Assembly (NCBI RefSeq): GCF_000818395.1
Contig: NZ_JWJG01000028.1
Coordinates: forward strand, 2,007,397-2,071,396
Reading direction: 5' to 3'
Length of the DNA stretch: 64,000 nt
DNA from: Noviherbaspirillum autotrophicum
GTDB taxonomy: Bacteria > Pseudomonadota > Gammaproteobacteria > Burkholderiales > Burkholderiaceae_D
Part shown: positions 1 through 9,014 of the stretch, piece by piece
How the letters are laid out: each line of letters opens with the position of its first letter
Numbering within the stretch: position 1 is the stretch's first letter
The notes under the pieces: generated by a model
Told to the model about the DNA's origin: nothing
The model's input: the letters and a program-made list of their open reading frames with translations, nothing else
Database searches by the model: none
Made by a program: the position numbers and the translations under genes

Positions 1-3
1 GCC

Positions 4-561
4 TTAAAACGGGTACCTCACTCGAACAACGGCAAAATTTACCCCGTCGTTTGGCTCTTTGACTCCACCGTTCGAGAAATGCTCGATCATGAGTCCTAGA
101 TCCAGTTTGTTGCGGAATACGTATCCGGCTCCAATGCGATCGCCAAATTGGAATCTGGTCGATAGTTGTCGGCCGTTGTTGTCGTATAGCTCGGAAAGAT
201 AGTGAACGCCGATACCGAATTCGCCGTAGGGCCCGGTTAACGAGTCGCTCTGAAGGCGAAATACAGGGGTAATACCGATTGATGTAAGATTTTGCGTCTT
301 ATCCAGCACGTTCTGAAAGCGCCTCTCACGCCAGTGAGCGAGCCCCATATCCCAATACCCGCTGACGTGGCTTCCGTTCGATTGCCACCACTTGTTTTCC
401 CATTTCCACTGCATGCCGAGGCGAACCATGCGGGTCTGATTGCCTGACCCATAATCGATGGAGGCAGAGTCAAGTGCATGGCTCGTCATCGGTAGCGTCT
501 GCAGCGCAATGAACGTGCAGGAGACGGCTAGGGTATTCCAAGTCTGACGTGTAAATAACAT
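4..561 (-). CDS. PagL-like lipid A 3-O-deacylase (acyloxyacyl hydrolase)
   Basis: This 185-residue protein has an N-terminal signal sequence (cleavage likely after SHA near residue 29) and a C-terminal aromatic end (RVRYPF) typical of outer-membrane beta-barrels. The motif HFSNGG (His161, Ser163) matches the catalytic His-x-Ser-Asn of PagL enzymes, which remove the 3-O acyl chain from lipid A in the outer membrane. Length fits the family. Where Pseudomonas PagL has a catalytic Glu 14 residues after the His, this protein appears to have Asn175, so activity is uncertain. It is a single gene. Identification is by motif and length only. Confidence 0.8.
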   Translation of the reverse strand: MLFTRQTWNTLAVSCTFIALQTLPMTSHALDSASIDYGSGNQTRMVRLGMQWKWENKWWQSNGSHVSGYWDMGLAHWRERRFQNVLDKTQNLTSIGITPVFRLQSDSLTGPYGEFGIGVHYLSELYDNNGRQLSTRFQFGDRIGAGYVFRNKLDLGLMIEHFSNGGVKEPNDGVNFAVVRVRYPF

Positions 562-694
562 ATGTGATTCCAGATAATGGTTGATCTAATTATGCGTCAA
601 TCAATATGCGTCTATGTTTGGATGCATGGAAGGCTGGCGCATCCCTTATAGGCCCAAATGCGTCGTACGATAAAAATGCCGGGTATGTGGCACG

Positions 695-1585
695 TTAGCG
701 GCGATAAGAGTATTCCTCGCGGCCTGGTACCTCCACTTCCAAGGTCAATATACAACCGGAAAGTGGATAGCGATGAAGCTCGTCTTGGGAACGGTTGTAA
801 CGCGCGGAGGTGACATAAAGTGTTTTGAGGTCGGGTCCGCCGAATGCCACCATCGTTGGGCACTTCACAGGCAATGGGATCTCGAGAAGTACCTCGCCTG
901 ATGGTGCCAACCGCAGAATGCGGGCACCCTCGTACATTGCGCACCAGTAGGCGTCTTCGCTGTCGACTGCCGCGCCGTCGGGGCGCCCACCATAGTTGTT
1001 CGATTTGTCAGTGGAAAATTGTTTGAATGGGCGCCCTTGGCCGATATGCCCGCTGGCGAGATCGAACTCATAGGCAGTGATCTGATGTGTGGTGGTATCG
1101 GTGTGATAAAGCGTGCGGTTATCGATGCTGAAGGCAACGCCGTTCGAAACCGTTACCGGTTTGCCCACGTCGCGGATGGTTCCCCGTTCAACGCAGAAAA
1201 GAGAGCCGCCGGGCCGGTCGCGCGGATCATACAATGTCCCCGCCCACATCCTGCCGGCGGCATCGCAACGCCCGTCGTTGAAGCGCGCACAGGATGGGTC
1301 ATAGGGCGCGTCTGCCAGTTTGGTCAGCGTTGCGTCGTTCGTGTCGAGAAAGGCAAGGCCAGAGCGCATGGCAACCAATAGGCTGCTGTCCTCGCAGCGC
1401 ACAATACAGCCTGGCTCGGATGGCAGGGACCAGACACGATGATAGGCGCTCGCCGGATGGTAACGGTGCACTTCTTTCGCCGCAATATCAATCCAGTAAA
1501 GCGCCGCTTCGTCAGGATGCCACAGCGGGCATTCCCCTAGCAGCATCGGCGTATCGAGCAGGGGACGAATTTCGTGCGTCGACAT
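695..1585 (-). CDS. SMP-30/gluconolactonase family protein
   Basis: A 296-residue six-bladed beta-propeller protein of the SMP-30/gluconolactonase/LRE family, which hydrolyses sugar lactones to aldonic acids. I chose the ATG at 1585 (MSTHEIRPLL) over the in-frame upstream ATG at 1615 because it places the metal-ligand Glu at residue 18 (LLGECP), as in characterised SMP-30. The other expected ligands are Asn148 (VSNGVAFS) and Asp203 (GRPDGAAVD). It is divergent from the neighbouring beta-hydroxyacid dehydrogenase, so the pair may act in sugar-acid catabolism. The substrate cannot be read from sequence. Confidence 0.85.
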   Translation of the reverse strand: MSTHEIRPLLDTPMLLGECPLWHPDEAALYWIDIAAKEVHRYHPASAYHRVWSLPSEPGCIVRCEDSSLLVAMRSGLAFLDTNDATLTKLADAPYDPSCARFNDGRCDAAGRMWAGTLYDPRDRPGGSLFCVERGTIRDVGKPVTVSNGVAFSIDNRTLYHTDTTTHQITAYEFDLASGHIGQGRPFKQFSTDKSNNYGGRPDGAAVDSEDAYWCAMYEGARILRLAPSGEVLLEIPLPVKCPTMVAFGGPDLKTLYVTSARYNRSQDELHRYPLSGCILTLEVEVPGREEYSYRR

Positions 1586-1652
1586 GGTCGCTACTTTTTT
1601 GAGATGATGATGCACATTATGCTATGAAAAACGAATGATCGAAGGAGCGAGC

Positions 1653-2564
1653 GTGACCGCATTAATGACATTACCCAAAGTTGCTTTCCTCGGTATCGGC
1701 TTGATGGGAAAACCAATGGCAACCCGCTTGTTGCAAGCCGGATATTCGCTCGTCGCCTGGAATCGCTCGCGCAGCAAAGCCGAGGCCCTAGGAACCATGC
1801 ATGCACACGTTGCAGACAACCCGGCTGATGCGGTGCGCGACGCCGATATTGTCATTACCATGCTCGAAGCGGGGCCTGTAGTAGCCGACGTCATGCGGAT
1901 CGCCATGCCGGGACTGCGGCGCGGCACGCTCGTGATTGACATGAGTTCAACCCGTCAATCGGAAGCGCAGGCGTTGCATGCCACGCTGGCGACAATGGGC
2001 GTCGCCTTCATCGATGCCCCGGTTTCCGGCGGCGTCGTCGGCGCGGAAGCCGGAACACTTGCCATCATGGCAGGCGCCGCTCAGGAGGATTTTGCGCGGG
2101 CCGAACCGGTGTTGCGCGTCATGGGCCGTCCGACCTTGGTAGGGCCGCCCGGATGCGGACAGGTTGCCAAGTTGTGCAATCAGCTCATCGTCGGCGGCAC
2201 ACTGGCGATTATTGCGGAAGCGCTGCTGCTGGCACAGGCGGGCGGCGCCGATCCGGCTGCGGTGCGCGCTGCCATTCGCGGCGGCTTTGCCGAGAGTCGC
2301 ATCCTCGATGTGCATGGCCAGCGTATGCTCGAACGAAACTTTATGCCCGGTGGGCAGGTCAAGAGTCAGGCAAAAGACTTGGAAAATGTATTGATTGCCG
2401 CAGCCGCGGCAGGCGTGCATTTGCCGGTTGCCGAGCTGGTGACGCAAACCTATCGCAGCATTCTCGATGTTCTGCCTAACGCAGACCAATCGGCGGCGCT
2501 GCTCGCGCTGGAGCGCATGAATCCAGGTAAGCGGGTGGGCGATGCTCCGGACAAATTGCCCTGA
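1653..2564 (+). CDS. NAD(P)-dependent beta-hydroxyacid dehydrogenase (3-hydroxyisobutyrate / tartronate semialdehyde reductase family)
   Basis: A 303-residue enzyme. Features are the N-terminal Rossmann motif GIGLMGKPMA, the substrate-binding DAPVSGGVVGAEAGTLAIM, and the catalytic lysine in GCGQVAKLCNQ. I chose GTG at 1653 because a strong GAAGGAG Shine-Dalgarno ends five bases before it; an ATG at 1635 in the same frame has no such site. Members reduce tartronate semialdehyde or oxidise 3-hydroxyisobutyrate; GarR/GlxR-like activity is plausible given the divergent SMP-30 lactonase. The exact substrate is inferred, not shown. Confidence 0.88.
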   Translation: MTALMTLPKVAFLGIGLMGKPMATRLLQAGYSLVAWNRSRSKAEALGTMHAHVADNPADAVRDADIVITMLEAGPVVADVMRIAMPGLRRGTLVIDMSSTRQSEAQALHATLATMGVAFIDAPVSGGVVGAEAGTLAIMAGAAQEDFARAEPVLRVMGRPTLVGPPGCGQVAKLCNQLIVGGTLAIIAEALLLAQAGGADPAAVRAAIRGGFAESRILDVHGQRMLERNFMPGGQVKSQAKDLENVLIAAAAAGVHLPVAELVTQTYRSILDVLPNADQSAALLALERMNPGKRVGDAPDKLP

Positions 2565-2694
2565 CCGGTAAAAAATGCAGCGCGCAGATCGATCGTGTTT
2601 TTCTTGCGCGCGTTATGGCCTGGGCTTGCGCCGGCGACGGTTTGTCGCTTCTCGTCTCCATATTGATTAACAACGTCGCTATCGCATCCCCTCT

Positions 2695-4476
2695 ATGACA
2701 GAACAGCATCCCGAACGCACCAACTGGCGCGCCGTCTGGCAGTTGATCAAGCCTTACTGGGTGTCGGAAGAAAAATGGAAAGCGCTCGGCCTGCTGGCTG
2801 CCGTCATCGGCCTGGCACTGGGGATGGTGTATCTGAACGTGTTGTTCAATACCTGGAGCCGGGACTCCTTCAATGCACTGGAAAGCAAGAACTACGCTGC
2901 CTTCAAGGAGCAGTTGTGGCGCTTTTCCTATCTCGCCTTCATTTACATTACGGTCGCCATTTACCGCGTCTACCTCAGGCAGTCGCTGGAAATGCGCTGG
3001 CGTGCGTGGCTGACGCGCCATTACATGGGCGAGTGGCTCGCCAATCAGGCCTACTATCGCATCGAGCAAAGCCGCATCGCGGACAATCCCGATCAGCGGA
3101 TTGCCGAAGACCTGAACATGCTGACCACCGAAACGCTGATGCTGTCGCTCGAACTGCTGTCGAGCATTGTGACGCTGGTGTCGTTCATCGGCATCCTGTG
3201 GTCGGTCAGCGGACCGTTGGCCTTTGCGCTGGCGGGCAAGGAGTTCACCATTCCAGCCTACATGGTGTGGTTTGCCATTGCCTACGCTGCGGTCGGCTCC
3301 GCCATGGTCTGGCTGGTTGGCAGACCCCTGGTGCGCCAGAACTTCCATCAGCAGCGCTACGAGGCCAATTTCCGGTTCGGCCTGATCCGCATCCGTGAGA
3401 ATGCCGAGGCGGTCGCCCTGTACCGCGGCGAGGCGCAGGAGCAGGCGCACCTTGACGGCCGGTTCGAGCAGATCCGGGCCAATTGGTGGCGCATCATGCG
3501 CACCACCAAGCAGCTCAACGTGGTGTCGACCTTCTATGCGCAATTCGCGATCATCTTCCCGATGCTGGTCGCAGCACCCCGCTATTTTTCCGGCGCCATC
3601 ACGCTCGGCGTATATTCGCAAATCGGCGATGCGTTCAGCCAGGTGCAGGACGCATTGTCGTGGTTTGTGACCGCGTTCAACCGGCTGGCGGAATGGAAGG
3701 CCAGCGTCAATCGTCTCGCCGGCTTTCATGCCGCCGTCACGCTGGCACGCAACCAGACGCGGGGCATTACGGTCGAGCGCAACAATGTCGGCGCCATCCT
3801 GGCCGACCAGGTGCAATTGCATCTGCCGGACGGCCAATCATTGACCCGCCCGTTGTCCTTCGAGATTCATCAGGGGCAGCGCATCCTCGTCGAAGGGCCT
3901 TCCGGCTGCGGCAAATCGACGTTGTTTCGTGCCATCGCCGGAATCTGGCCCTACGGCTGCGGCACCGTGGAGCTGCCGCAAGAGGCCCGGCTATTGTTCG
4001 TACCGCAAAAGCCGTATCTGCCGATTGGCAGTCTGCGCGCCGCGATCGCCTATCCCGCAGCCGACAATGCCTACCGCGACCTGGCGATCGTGCATTATCT
4101 CGACCTGTGCCGGCTGCCGCATCTCAAGGACCATCTCGATATGGCCGACAACTGGAGCCAGCGGCTGTCGCCCGGCGAGCAGCAGCGGCTTGCCTTTGTG
4201 CGCGTGCTGCTGACTCGGCCCGGCGTCGTCTTTCTGGATGAGGCTACCAGCGCGCTGGATCCGGAGTCGGAAGCGTGGCTGTACGATCTCGTGTCGCGCG
4301 AGTTGCCCGATGCCGCGATCATCAGCATCGCCCACCGTGAAGCCGTCGCCAGCTTTCACGACCTGCGCTGGCGCTTCGTGCACGAGGGCTTGGGCAGGAA
4401 TGACAAGGCGAACGGCACGGGCATGCCCCGCTATGCCATTCGCGCCACGGCCATTGCCGCAGCGGTCACCGCGTAG
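2695..4476 (+). CDS. YddA/SbmA-type ABC transporter, fused permease and ATPase
   Basis: A 593-residue half transporter. The N-terminal ~340 residues form the ABC_membrane_2 (SbmA/BacA-like) domain with several hydrophobic segments. The C-terminal ATPase carries Walker A GPSGCGKST (~401-409), the signature LSPGEQQR (~491) and Walker B VVFLDEATSALD (~508-519). It probably acts as an inner-membrane homodimer. YddA relatives are poorly characterised; substrates such as peptides or hydrophobic compounds are only inferred from SbmA and peroxisomal relatives. No convincing Shine-Dalgarno precedes the ATG. It converges on the DUF2891 gene. Confidence 0.88.
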   Translation: MTEQHPERTNWRAVWQLIKPYWVSEEKWKALGLLAAVIGLALGMVYLNVLFNTWSRDSFNALESKNYAAFKEQLWRFSYLAFIYITVAIYRVYLRQSLEMRWRAWLTRHYMGEWLANQAYYRIEQSRIADNPDQRIAEDLNMLTTETLMLSLELLSSIVTLVSFIGILWSVSGPLAFALAGKEFTIPAYMVWFAIAYAAVGSAMVWLVGRPLVRQNFHQQRYEANFRFGLIRIRENAEAVALYRGEAQEQAHLDGRFEQIRANWWRIMRTTKQLNVVSTFYAQFAIIFPMLVAAPRYFSGAITLGVYSQIGDAFSQVQDALSWFVTAFNRLAEWKASVNRLAGFHAAVTLARNQTRGITVERNNVGAILADQVQLHLPDGQSLTRPLSFEIHQGQRILVEGPSGCGKSTLFRAIAGIWPYGCGTVELPQEARLLFVPQKPYLPIGSLRAAIAYPAADNAYRDLAIVHYLDLCRLPHLKDHLDMADNWSQRLSPGEQQRLAFVRVLLTRPGVVFLDEATSALDPESEAWLYDLVSRELPDAAIISIAHREAVASFHDLRWRFVHEGLGRNDKANGTGMPRYAIRATAIAAAVTA

Positions 4477-4494
4477 CGACGGTCGGAAAATACG

Positions 4495-5508
4495 CTAGTG
4501 CTGGGCCAGGGCAAGGAAGGCGAAACTGGCCAGCCAATGCGTGCCGGCATAGTCGCCATCGGTTGCGTGCGGCAGGGATGCGGCAAGGTGTCCCGCGATG
4601 GCTTCATGAACCGGCGTCTGTAGCCCATCGGGCAATTGCGGAACAATCATTTTCCAGCACCAGGCGCGCGTCAGGTTCAGACCGTCCAGATGCGCAAGCT
4701 TGGGATCGCTCCTGTCGCCTGCCGTTACCGGCCTTAACCAGGCAGCCAGATCGTGCGGCGGCGGGCAAAACACGTCCCACCAGTCGGCATAGCTGCAGCC
4801 GTCGACCACCCTCAGCATCAGGGCCGCTTCCATCAATCCGCCGGAGAGAAAGTCGTCGCCGCTGGGTTCGTAGGCAGCCGGGTAGCGCCGGTCGCGGCCG
4901 AACCAGGCATTCGCCTTGTCGCAGATCAGTTTGCGCAGCGCGAAATGCTGGATGCACTCGGCGTAATCGAGCGCAAACAGCAGTCCGAACGCGCTGTTGC
5001 CGTGTGTGCCAGCCCGGATCGGGTAGTGCGCCAAGGGCAGGAAATGCAGATAGCGCTCGCCAATCAGGTCCGCCAGCGGCTGCATCGCGTCGCGCCAGCG
5101 CGCTATCCGGGGATCGGCCTTTGCGCCTTCGATCAGCGCAGTTTGCAATTTCAGCAGCCATGCCCAGCCATAGGGACGCTCGAAGGTCGCGCGCGACGGC
5201 TGCTGCAGGAAGGCGATTTCCGCGGCGACGTTGGCTTCGGTGAAATGCGCGTCGAGGGTTTGCCAGACTAGCTGCATTTGCGGCAGCGACGGAAAGTCGC
5301 ACAGCAGGCGCACCAGCAACCAGTGCATGTGGACGCAGGAGTGCCAGTCGTAACTGCCGTAAAACAGCGGGTGAAGTACCCGCGGCGATTGCAGGTCGGC
5401 CGCGCTGTTGAGCACATGGCCGGGATGGTTCGGGTATTCCTGCCCGATATTGGCCAGCGCCGCCCGGCAGAACGTCTGTGCGTATGGCGCGACGGACGAT
5501 GCGCTCAT
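4495..5508 (-). CDS. DUF2891 domain-containing protein
   Basis: A 337-residue soluble protein recognised as DUF2891 from its N-terminal HPLFYGSYDWHSCVHMHW segment and overall length. There is no signal peptide or membrane segment. Conserved Trp, His and acidic residues suggest an all-alpha carbohydrate-related enzyme fold, but no function is established. It lies 15 bases upstream of the M20 amidohydrolase stop, both on the minus strand, so the two are probably co-transcribed. Function unknown. Confidence 0.8.
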   Translation of the reverse strand: MSASSVAPYAQTFCRAALANIGQEYPNHPGHVLNSAADLQSPRVLHPLFYGSYDWHSCVHMHWLLVRLLCDFPSLPQMQLVWQTLDAHFTEANVAAEIAFLQQPSRATFERPYGWAWLLKLQTALIEGAKADPRIARWRDAMQPLADLIGERYLHFLPLAHYPIRAGTHGNSAFGLLFALDYAECIQHFALRKLICDKANAWFGRDRRYPAAYEPSGDDFLSGGLMEAALMLRVVDGCSYADWWDVFCPPPHDLAAWLRPVTAGDRSDPKLAHLDGLNLTRAWCWKMIVPQLPDGLQTPVHEAIAGHLAASLPHATDGDYAGTHWLASFAFLALAQH

Positions 5509-5523
5509 GGCGGCGCCCGGCCG

Positions 5524-6717
5524 TTATGCGTGGCGCAGGTAAGCTTCGGCCAGGCGCACCCAGTAGGTGGCGCCGATCGGCAGCAGCTCGTCGTTGAAGT
5601 CGTAGCTCGGATTGTGCAGGTTGCAGGGACCGATGCCATGGCCGTCATGACGATGACCGCCTTCGCCGTTGCCGATGAAGACATAGCAGCCTGGCTTTTC
5701 TTGCAGCATGAAGGCAAAGTCTTCCGCGCCCATGGTCGGTTCGACCTGCGTGTTGACGCAGTCTTCACCGACGATGGCGCGCATGACCTCGGCCGCAAAC
5801 GCCGTTTCCCTGGCATGGTTGATCAGCGGCGGGTAGTTGCGGGTGAAACGGAAATCGACCTCGGCATCGAACGCGGCCGCCGTGTGCTGCGCCACGGCGC
5901 GCATGCGGTGCTCGATCAGGTCGAGCGTCTCGGTGGTGAAGGTGCGTACCGTGCCGATCAGCGTGGCGGTGTCGGGAACGATGTTGGTGGCGCTGCCGGC
6001 GTGGATTTGCGTGATCGAGATGACCCCGGCGTCGATCGGGCTCTTGTTGCGGGTAATGATAGTTTGCCAGCTCTGGGCGATCTGGATCGCCGTCATGATC
6101 GGGTCGATTCCCTTGTGGGGCTGCGCTGCATGCGAGCCCTTGCCCGTGACGATGACTTCGAATTCGTTGGAGGAAGCCATCATCGGACCTGGCGTGACGC
6201 CGAAGGTACCGACGGCGACACCCGGCCAGTTATGCATGCCGAACACTGCGTCCATCGGATATTTGGTGAACAGGCCGTCCTCCATCATGCGCCTGGCGCC
6301 GCCGCCGCCTTCTTCTGCCGGCTGGAAAATCAGGTAGACGGTGCCGTCGAAGTTGCGGTGGCTGGCCAGGTAGCGGGCGGCGCCAAGCAGCATTGCGACA
6401 TGCCCGTCATGACCGCAGGCATGCATTTTCCCGGCATGGGTCGAGGCATGCGGGAAAGTGTTGACTTCCTGAAGCGGCAAGGCATCCATGTCCGCGCGCA
6501 GCCCGATGGCGCGCTTGCTGCTGCCGTTGCTGATGATGCCAACCACGCCGGTCAAGCCCATGCCGCGGTCGACCGGAATGCCCCATTCCGTCAGTTTTGC
6601 GGCAATGACATCGGCGGTGCGCTGTTCCTCGAAACAGAGTTCCGGATGCGCATGGATATCGCGCCGGATCTGTTGCAATTCGGACTTGAAACGGGTGATC
6701 GGGTCAAGCAACTTCAT
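5524..6717 (-). CDS. M20 family amidohydrolase (hippurate hydrolase / N-acyl amino acid hydrolase type)
   Basis: A 397-residue zinc-dependent amidohydrolase of the HipO/IAL-like M20D group, which cleaves N-acyl amino acids. The metal motif HACGHDGHVAM, the acidic pair in FQPAEEGGGG and the C-terminal VFIGNGEGGHRHDGHG are all present. I start at the ATG at 6717 (MKLLDPITRF) because GGAG lies eight bases upstream; an in-frame upstream extension to 6789 is less likely. It is divergent from the molybdopterin oxidoreductase across a region with three 15-bp tandem repeats, and is probably followed by the DUF2891 gene in one transcript. Confidence 0.88.
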   Translation of the reverse strand: MKLLDPITRFKSELQQIRRDIHAHPELCFEEQRTADVIAAKLTEWGIPVDRGMGLTGVVGIISNGSSKRAIGLRADMDALPLQEVNTFPHASTHAGKMHACGHDGHVAMLLGAARYLASHRNFDGTVYLIFQPAEEGGGGARRMMEDGLFTKYPMDAVFGMHNWPGVAVGTFGVTPGPMMASSNEFEVIVTGKGSHAAQPHKGIDPIMTAIQIAQSWQTIITRNKSPIDAGVISITQIHAGSATNIVPDTATLIGTVRTFTTETLDLIEHRMRAVAQHTAAAFDAEVDFRFTRNYPPLINHARETAFAAEVMRAIVGEDCVNTQVEPTMGAEDFAFMLQEKPGCYVFIGNGEGGHRHDGHGIGPCNLHNPSYDFNDELLPIGATYWVRLAEAYLRHA

Positions 6718-6786
6718 TGTCTTCTCCATGCGCCGGCAGCGCACACGAATGGCGTTGCACAGCGGAATGCTTATGCTGCATTGTCG

Positions 6787-6831
6787 CACTTAATGGCGCT
6801 ACACTTAATGGCGCTACGCTTAATGTCGATA
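6787..6831. repeat. Three tandem 15-bp repeats in a divergent promoter region
   Basis: Three head-to-tail copies of CACTTAATGGCGCTA. The first two are identical and the third matches 12 of 15 positions. They lie between the amidohydrolase start (6717, minus) and the oxidoreductase start (6936, plus), about 70 bp from the amidohydrolase ATG. Iteron-like repeats in a divergent control region suggest regulator binding, but the repeat could also be slippage without function. Confidence 0.75.
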
Positions 6832-6935
6832 TATTACGCTTACGCTCGAAGCGCATATTTTAACTACTGCAAAACCTGGTTTGCGCCAGGACTTGCCGTC
6901 GCATGCCAGGCATGCGCACAACGTGGAAAATACCC

Positions 6936-9011
6936 ATGACCGTTTCAATTGTTCGCGCAACTTGCCCGCATGATTGCCCCGACACGTGCGCCATGCTGGT
7001 GACCGTGCAGGATGGCGTTGCAACCCAGGTGCGCGGCGACCCGGAGCACCCGACAACCGCAGGCGCGCTGTGCACCAAGGTGTCGCGCTACACCGAACGC
7101 ACATATCACAAGGATCGCGTGCTGCATCCGATGAAACGGATCGGAAAGAAGGGCGAGGGGAAGTTCCAGCGCATTGGCTGGGACGAAGCGCTCGACACGA
7201 TCTCGACGCGCTTGAAGGCGATTGCGGCGCGCGATCCCCAGGCGATCCTGCCCTACAGCTACGCCGGCACGATGGGGCTGGTGCAGGGCGAATCGATGGC
7301 AGCGCGCTTCTTTCACAAGCTGGGCGCATCGCTGCTGGAGCGCACCATTTGCGCGTCCGCCGGCGGCGCCGGGTACATCTACACCATCGGCGCCCGCATC
7401 GGCACCGATGTCGAGCAGTTCCAGAACGCGCGCCTGATCCTGATCTGGGGCGGCAATCCGGTCGCTTCCAACCTGCATTTCTGGATGCGCGCCCAGGAAG
7501 CCAAGCGGCGCGGCGCGAGGTTGATCGCCATCGACCCCTACCGCTCGCTGACGGCAGAAAAATGCCACCAGCATATCGCGCTGCTGCCGGGCTCCGACGC
7601 GGCGCTCGCGCTGGGCCTGATGCATGTGCTGATTGCGGAAAAGCTGATCGATGAAGAGTACGTGGCCCAGCACACTCTCGGCTTCGACCAGTTGAAGGAG
7701 CGCGTCAAGGAGTGGACACCGCAGCGCACCGCGCAGGCATGCGGCATCACGGCTGCGGAAGTCGAGCAACTGGCGCGGGAATACGGCACGACGGCACAAC
7801 GCGGCGAAGCCGTGGCGATCCGCTTGAACTATGGCGTGCAGCGCGTGCACGGCGGCGGCATGGCAGTGCGCAATATCGCCTGCCTGCCGGCGCTGGTCGG
7901 GGCGTGGCGCCATGCGGCCGGCGGCGTGCAGTTGTCGGCCTCCGATTCCTTTCCGAAGAACAGCCGCGTGCTGCAGCGCCCCGATCTCATGCCGGCGCAA
8001 CGCCCGCGCACCATCAACATGAGCACCATCGGCAGTGACTTGCTGCGCGCCGCCGCGCCGGACTTCGGTCCGCAGATCGAGGCGCTGATCGTTTATAACG
8101 CAAATCCGGTGGCGGTGGCGCCGGAGTCGGCGAAGGTGGCGCAAGGCTTTGCGCGCGAGGATTTGTTCACCGTCGTGCTAGAGCATTTTCAGACGGATAC
8201 GGCCGACTATGCCGACATCGTGCTGCCGGCCACTACGCAACTGGAGCACGTCGACATCCATGCCACCTATGGCCACCTGTACATGATGGCCAACAATGCG
8301 GCCATCGCTCCCCTGGGCGAAGCGAAGCCGAACACTGAAATTTTCCGCCAGCTGGCACATCGCATGGGTTTTGACGATCCCTGCTTTCGCGAGAGCGACG
8401 ACGACATTGCCGCGCAGGCATTCAATCGCGCCAACGAGCGCGCCATTCATTTCGACTGGGATGCACTGAAGCGCAAGGGCTGGCAAAAGCTCAACATGCC
8501 CGATGCGCCGTTTGCCAATGGCGGCTTTCCTACGCCATCGGGCAAATGTGAATTCTATTGCGAGCGCATGCTGCGCGACGGGCTGGACCCTTTGCCAACC
8601 TATATCCCGCCGCATGAATCGGTGGCGAGCAATCCGGAGTTGGCGAAGACATATCCGCTCGCGATGATTTCACCGCCCGCGCGGAACTTTCTCAACAGCA
8701 CCTTCGTCAATGTGGAGAGTCTGCGCGATACGGAAGGCGAGCCGCACCTGGACATCCATCCTGTCGATGCCGTCGAACGCGGCATCGAAGATGGCAACCG
8801 GGTACGCATCCACAACGCGCGCGGCTCATTCTTGGCGACAGCGCGCGTGACCGACAGGGCGCGGCAGGGACTGGTGGTCGGCCTGTCCATCTGGTGGAAG
8901 AAGTTTGCCGCCGATGGCAAGAACGCCAATGAAGTCACCAGTCAGCGCTTGACCGACATGGGTAACGCACCGACGTTTTATGACGTGCTGGTGCAGGTGG
9001 AGAAAGCATAG
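6936..9011 (+). CDS. Molybdopterin-dependent oxidoreductase (DMSO reductase superfamily)
   Basis: A 691-residue cytoplasmic-type molybdoenzyme. The N-terminal cysteines Cys10, Cys14, Cys18 and Cys46 (CPHDCPDTC, then ALCTK) give the Cx3Cx3Cx27C pattern for a 4Fe-4S cluster. The molybdopterin-binding body and the C-terminal dinucleotide-binding domain (from ~570) follow. No Tat signal is visible. I start at ATG 6936 so the Fe-S motif sits near the N-terminus; an in-frame ATG at 6903 is possible. Relatives are annotated as formate-dehydrogenase-like or generic oxidoreductases; the substrate is unknown. It is followed after three bases by the aminopeptidase lipoprotein. Confidence 0.88.
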   Translation: MTVSIVRATCPHDCPDTCAMLVTVQDGVATQVRGDPEHPTTAGALCTKVSRYTERTYHKDRVLHPMKRIGKKGEGKFQRIGWDEALDTISTRLKAIAARDPQAILPYSYAGTMGLVQGESMAARFFHKLGASLLERTICASAGGAGYIYTIGARIGTDVEQFQNARLILIWGGNPVASNLHFWMRAQEAKRRGARLIAIDPYRSLTAEKCHQHIALLPGSDAALALGLMHVLIAEKLIDEEYVAQHTLGFDQLKERVKEWTPQRTAQACGITAAEVEQLAREYGTTAQRGEAVAIRLNYGVQRVHGGGMAVRNIACLPALVGAWRHAAGGVQLSASDSFPKNSRVLQRPDLMPAQRPRTINMSTIGSDLLRAAAPDFGPQIEALIVYNANPVAVAPESAKVAQGFAREDLFTVVLEHFQTDTADYADIVLPATTQLEHVDIHATYGHLYMMANNAAIAPLGEAKPNTEIFRQLAHRMGFDDPCFRESDDDIAAQAFNRANERAIHFDWDALKRKGWQKLNMPDAPFANGGFPTPSGKCEFYCERMLRDGLDPLPTYIPPHESVASNPELAKTYPLAMISPPARNFLNSTFVNVESLRDTEGEPHLDIHPVDAVERGIEDGNRVRIHNARGSFLATARVTDRARQGLVVGLSIWWKKFAADGKNANEVTSQRLTDMGNAPTFYDVLVQVEKA

Positions 9012-9014
9012 GAC

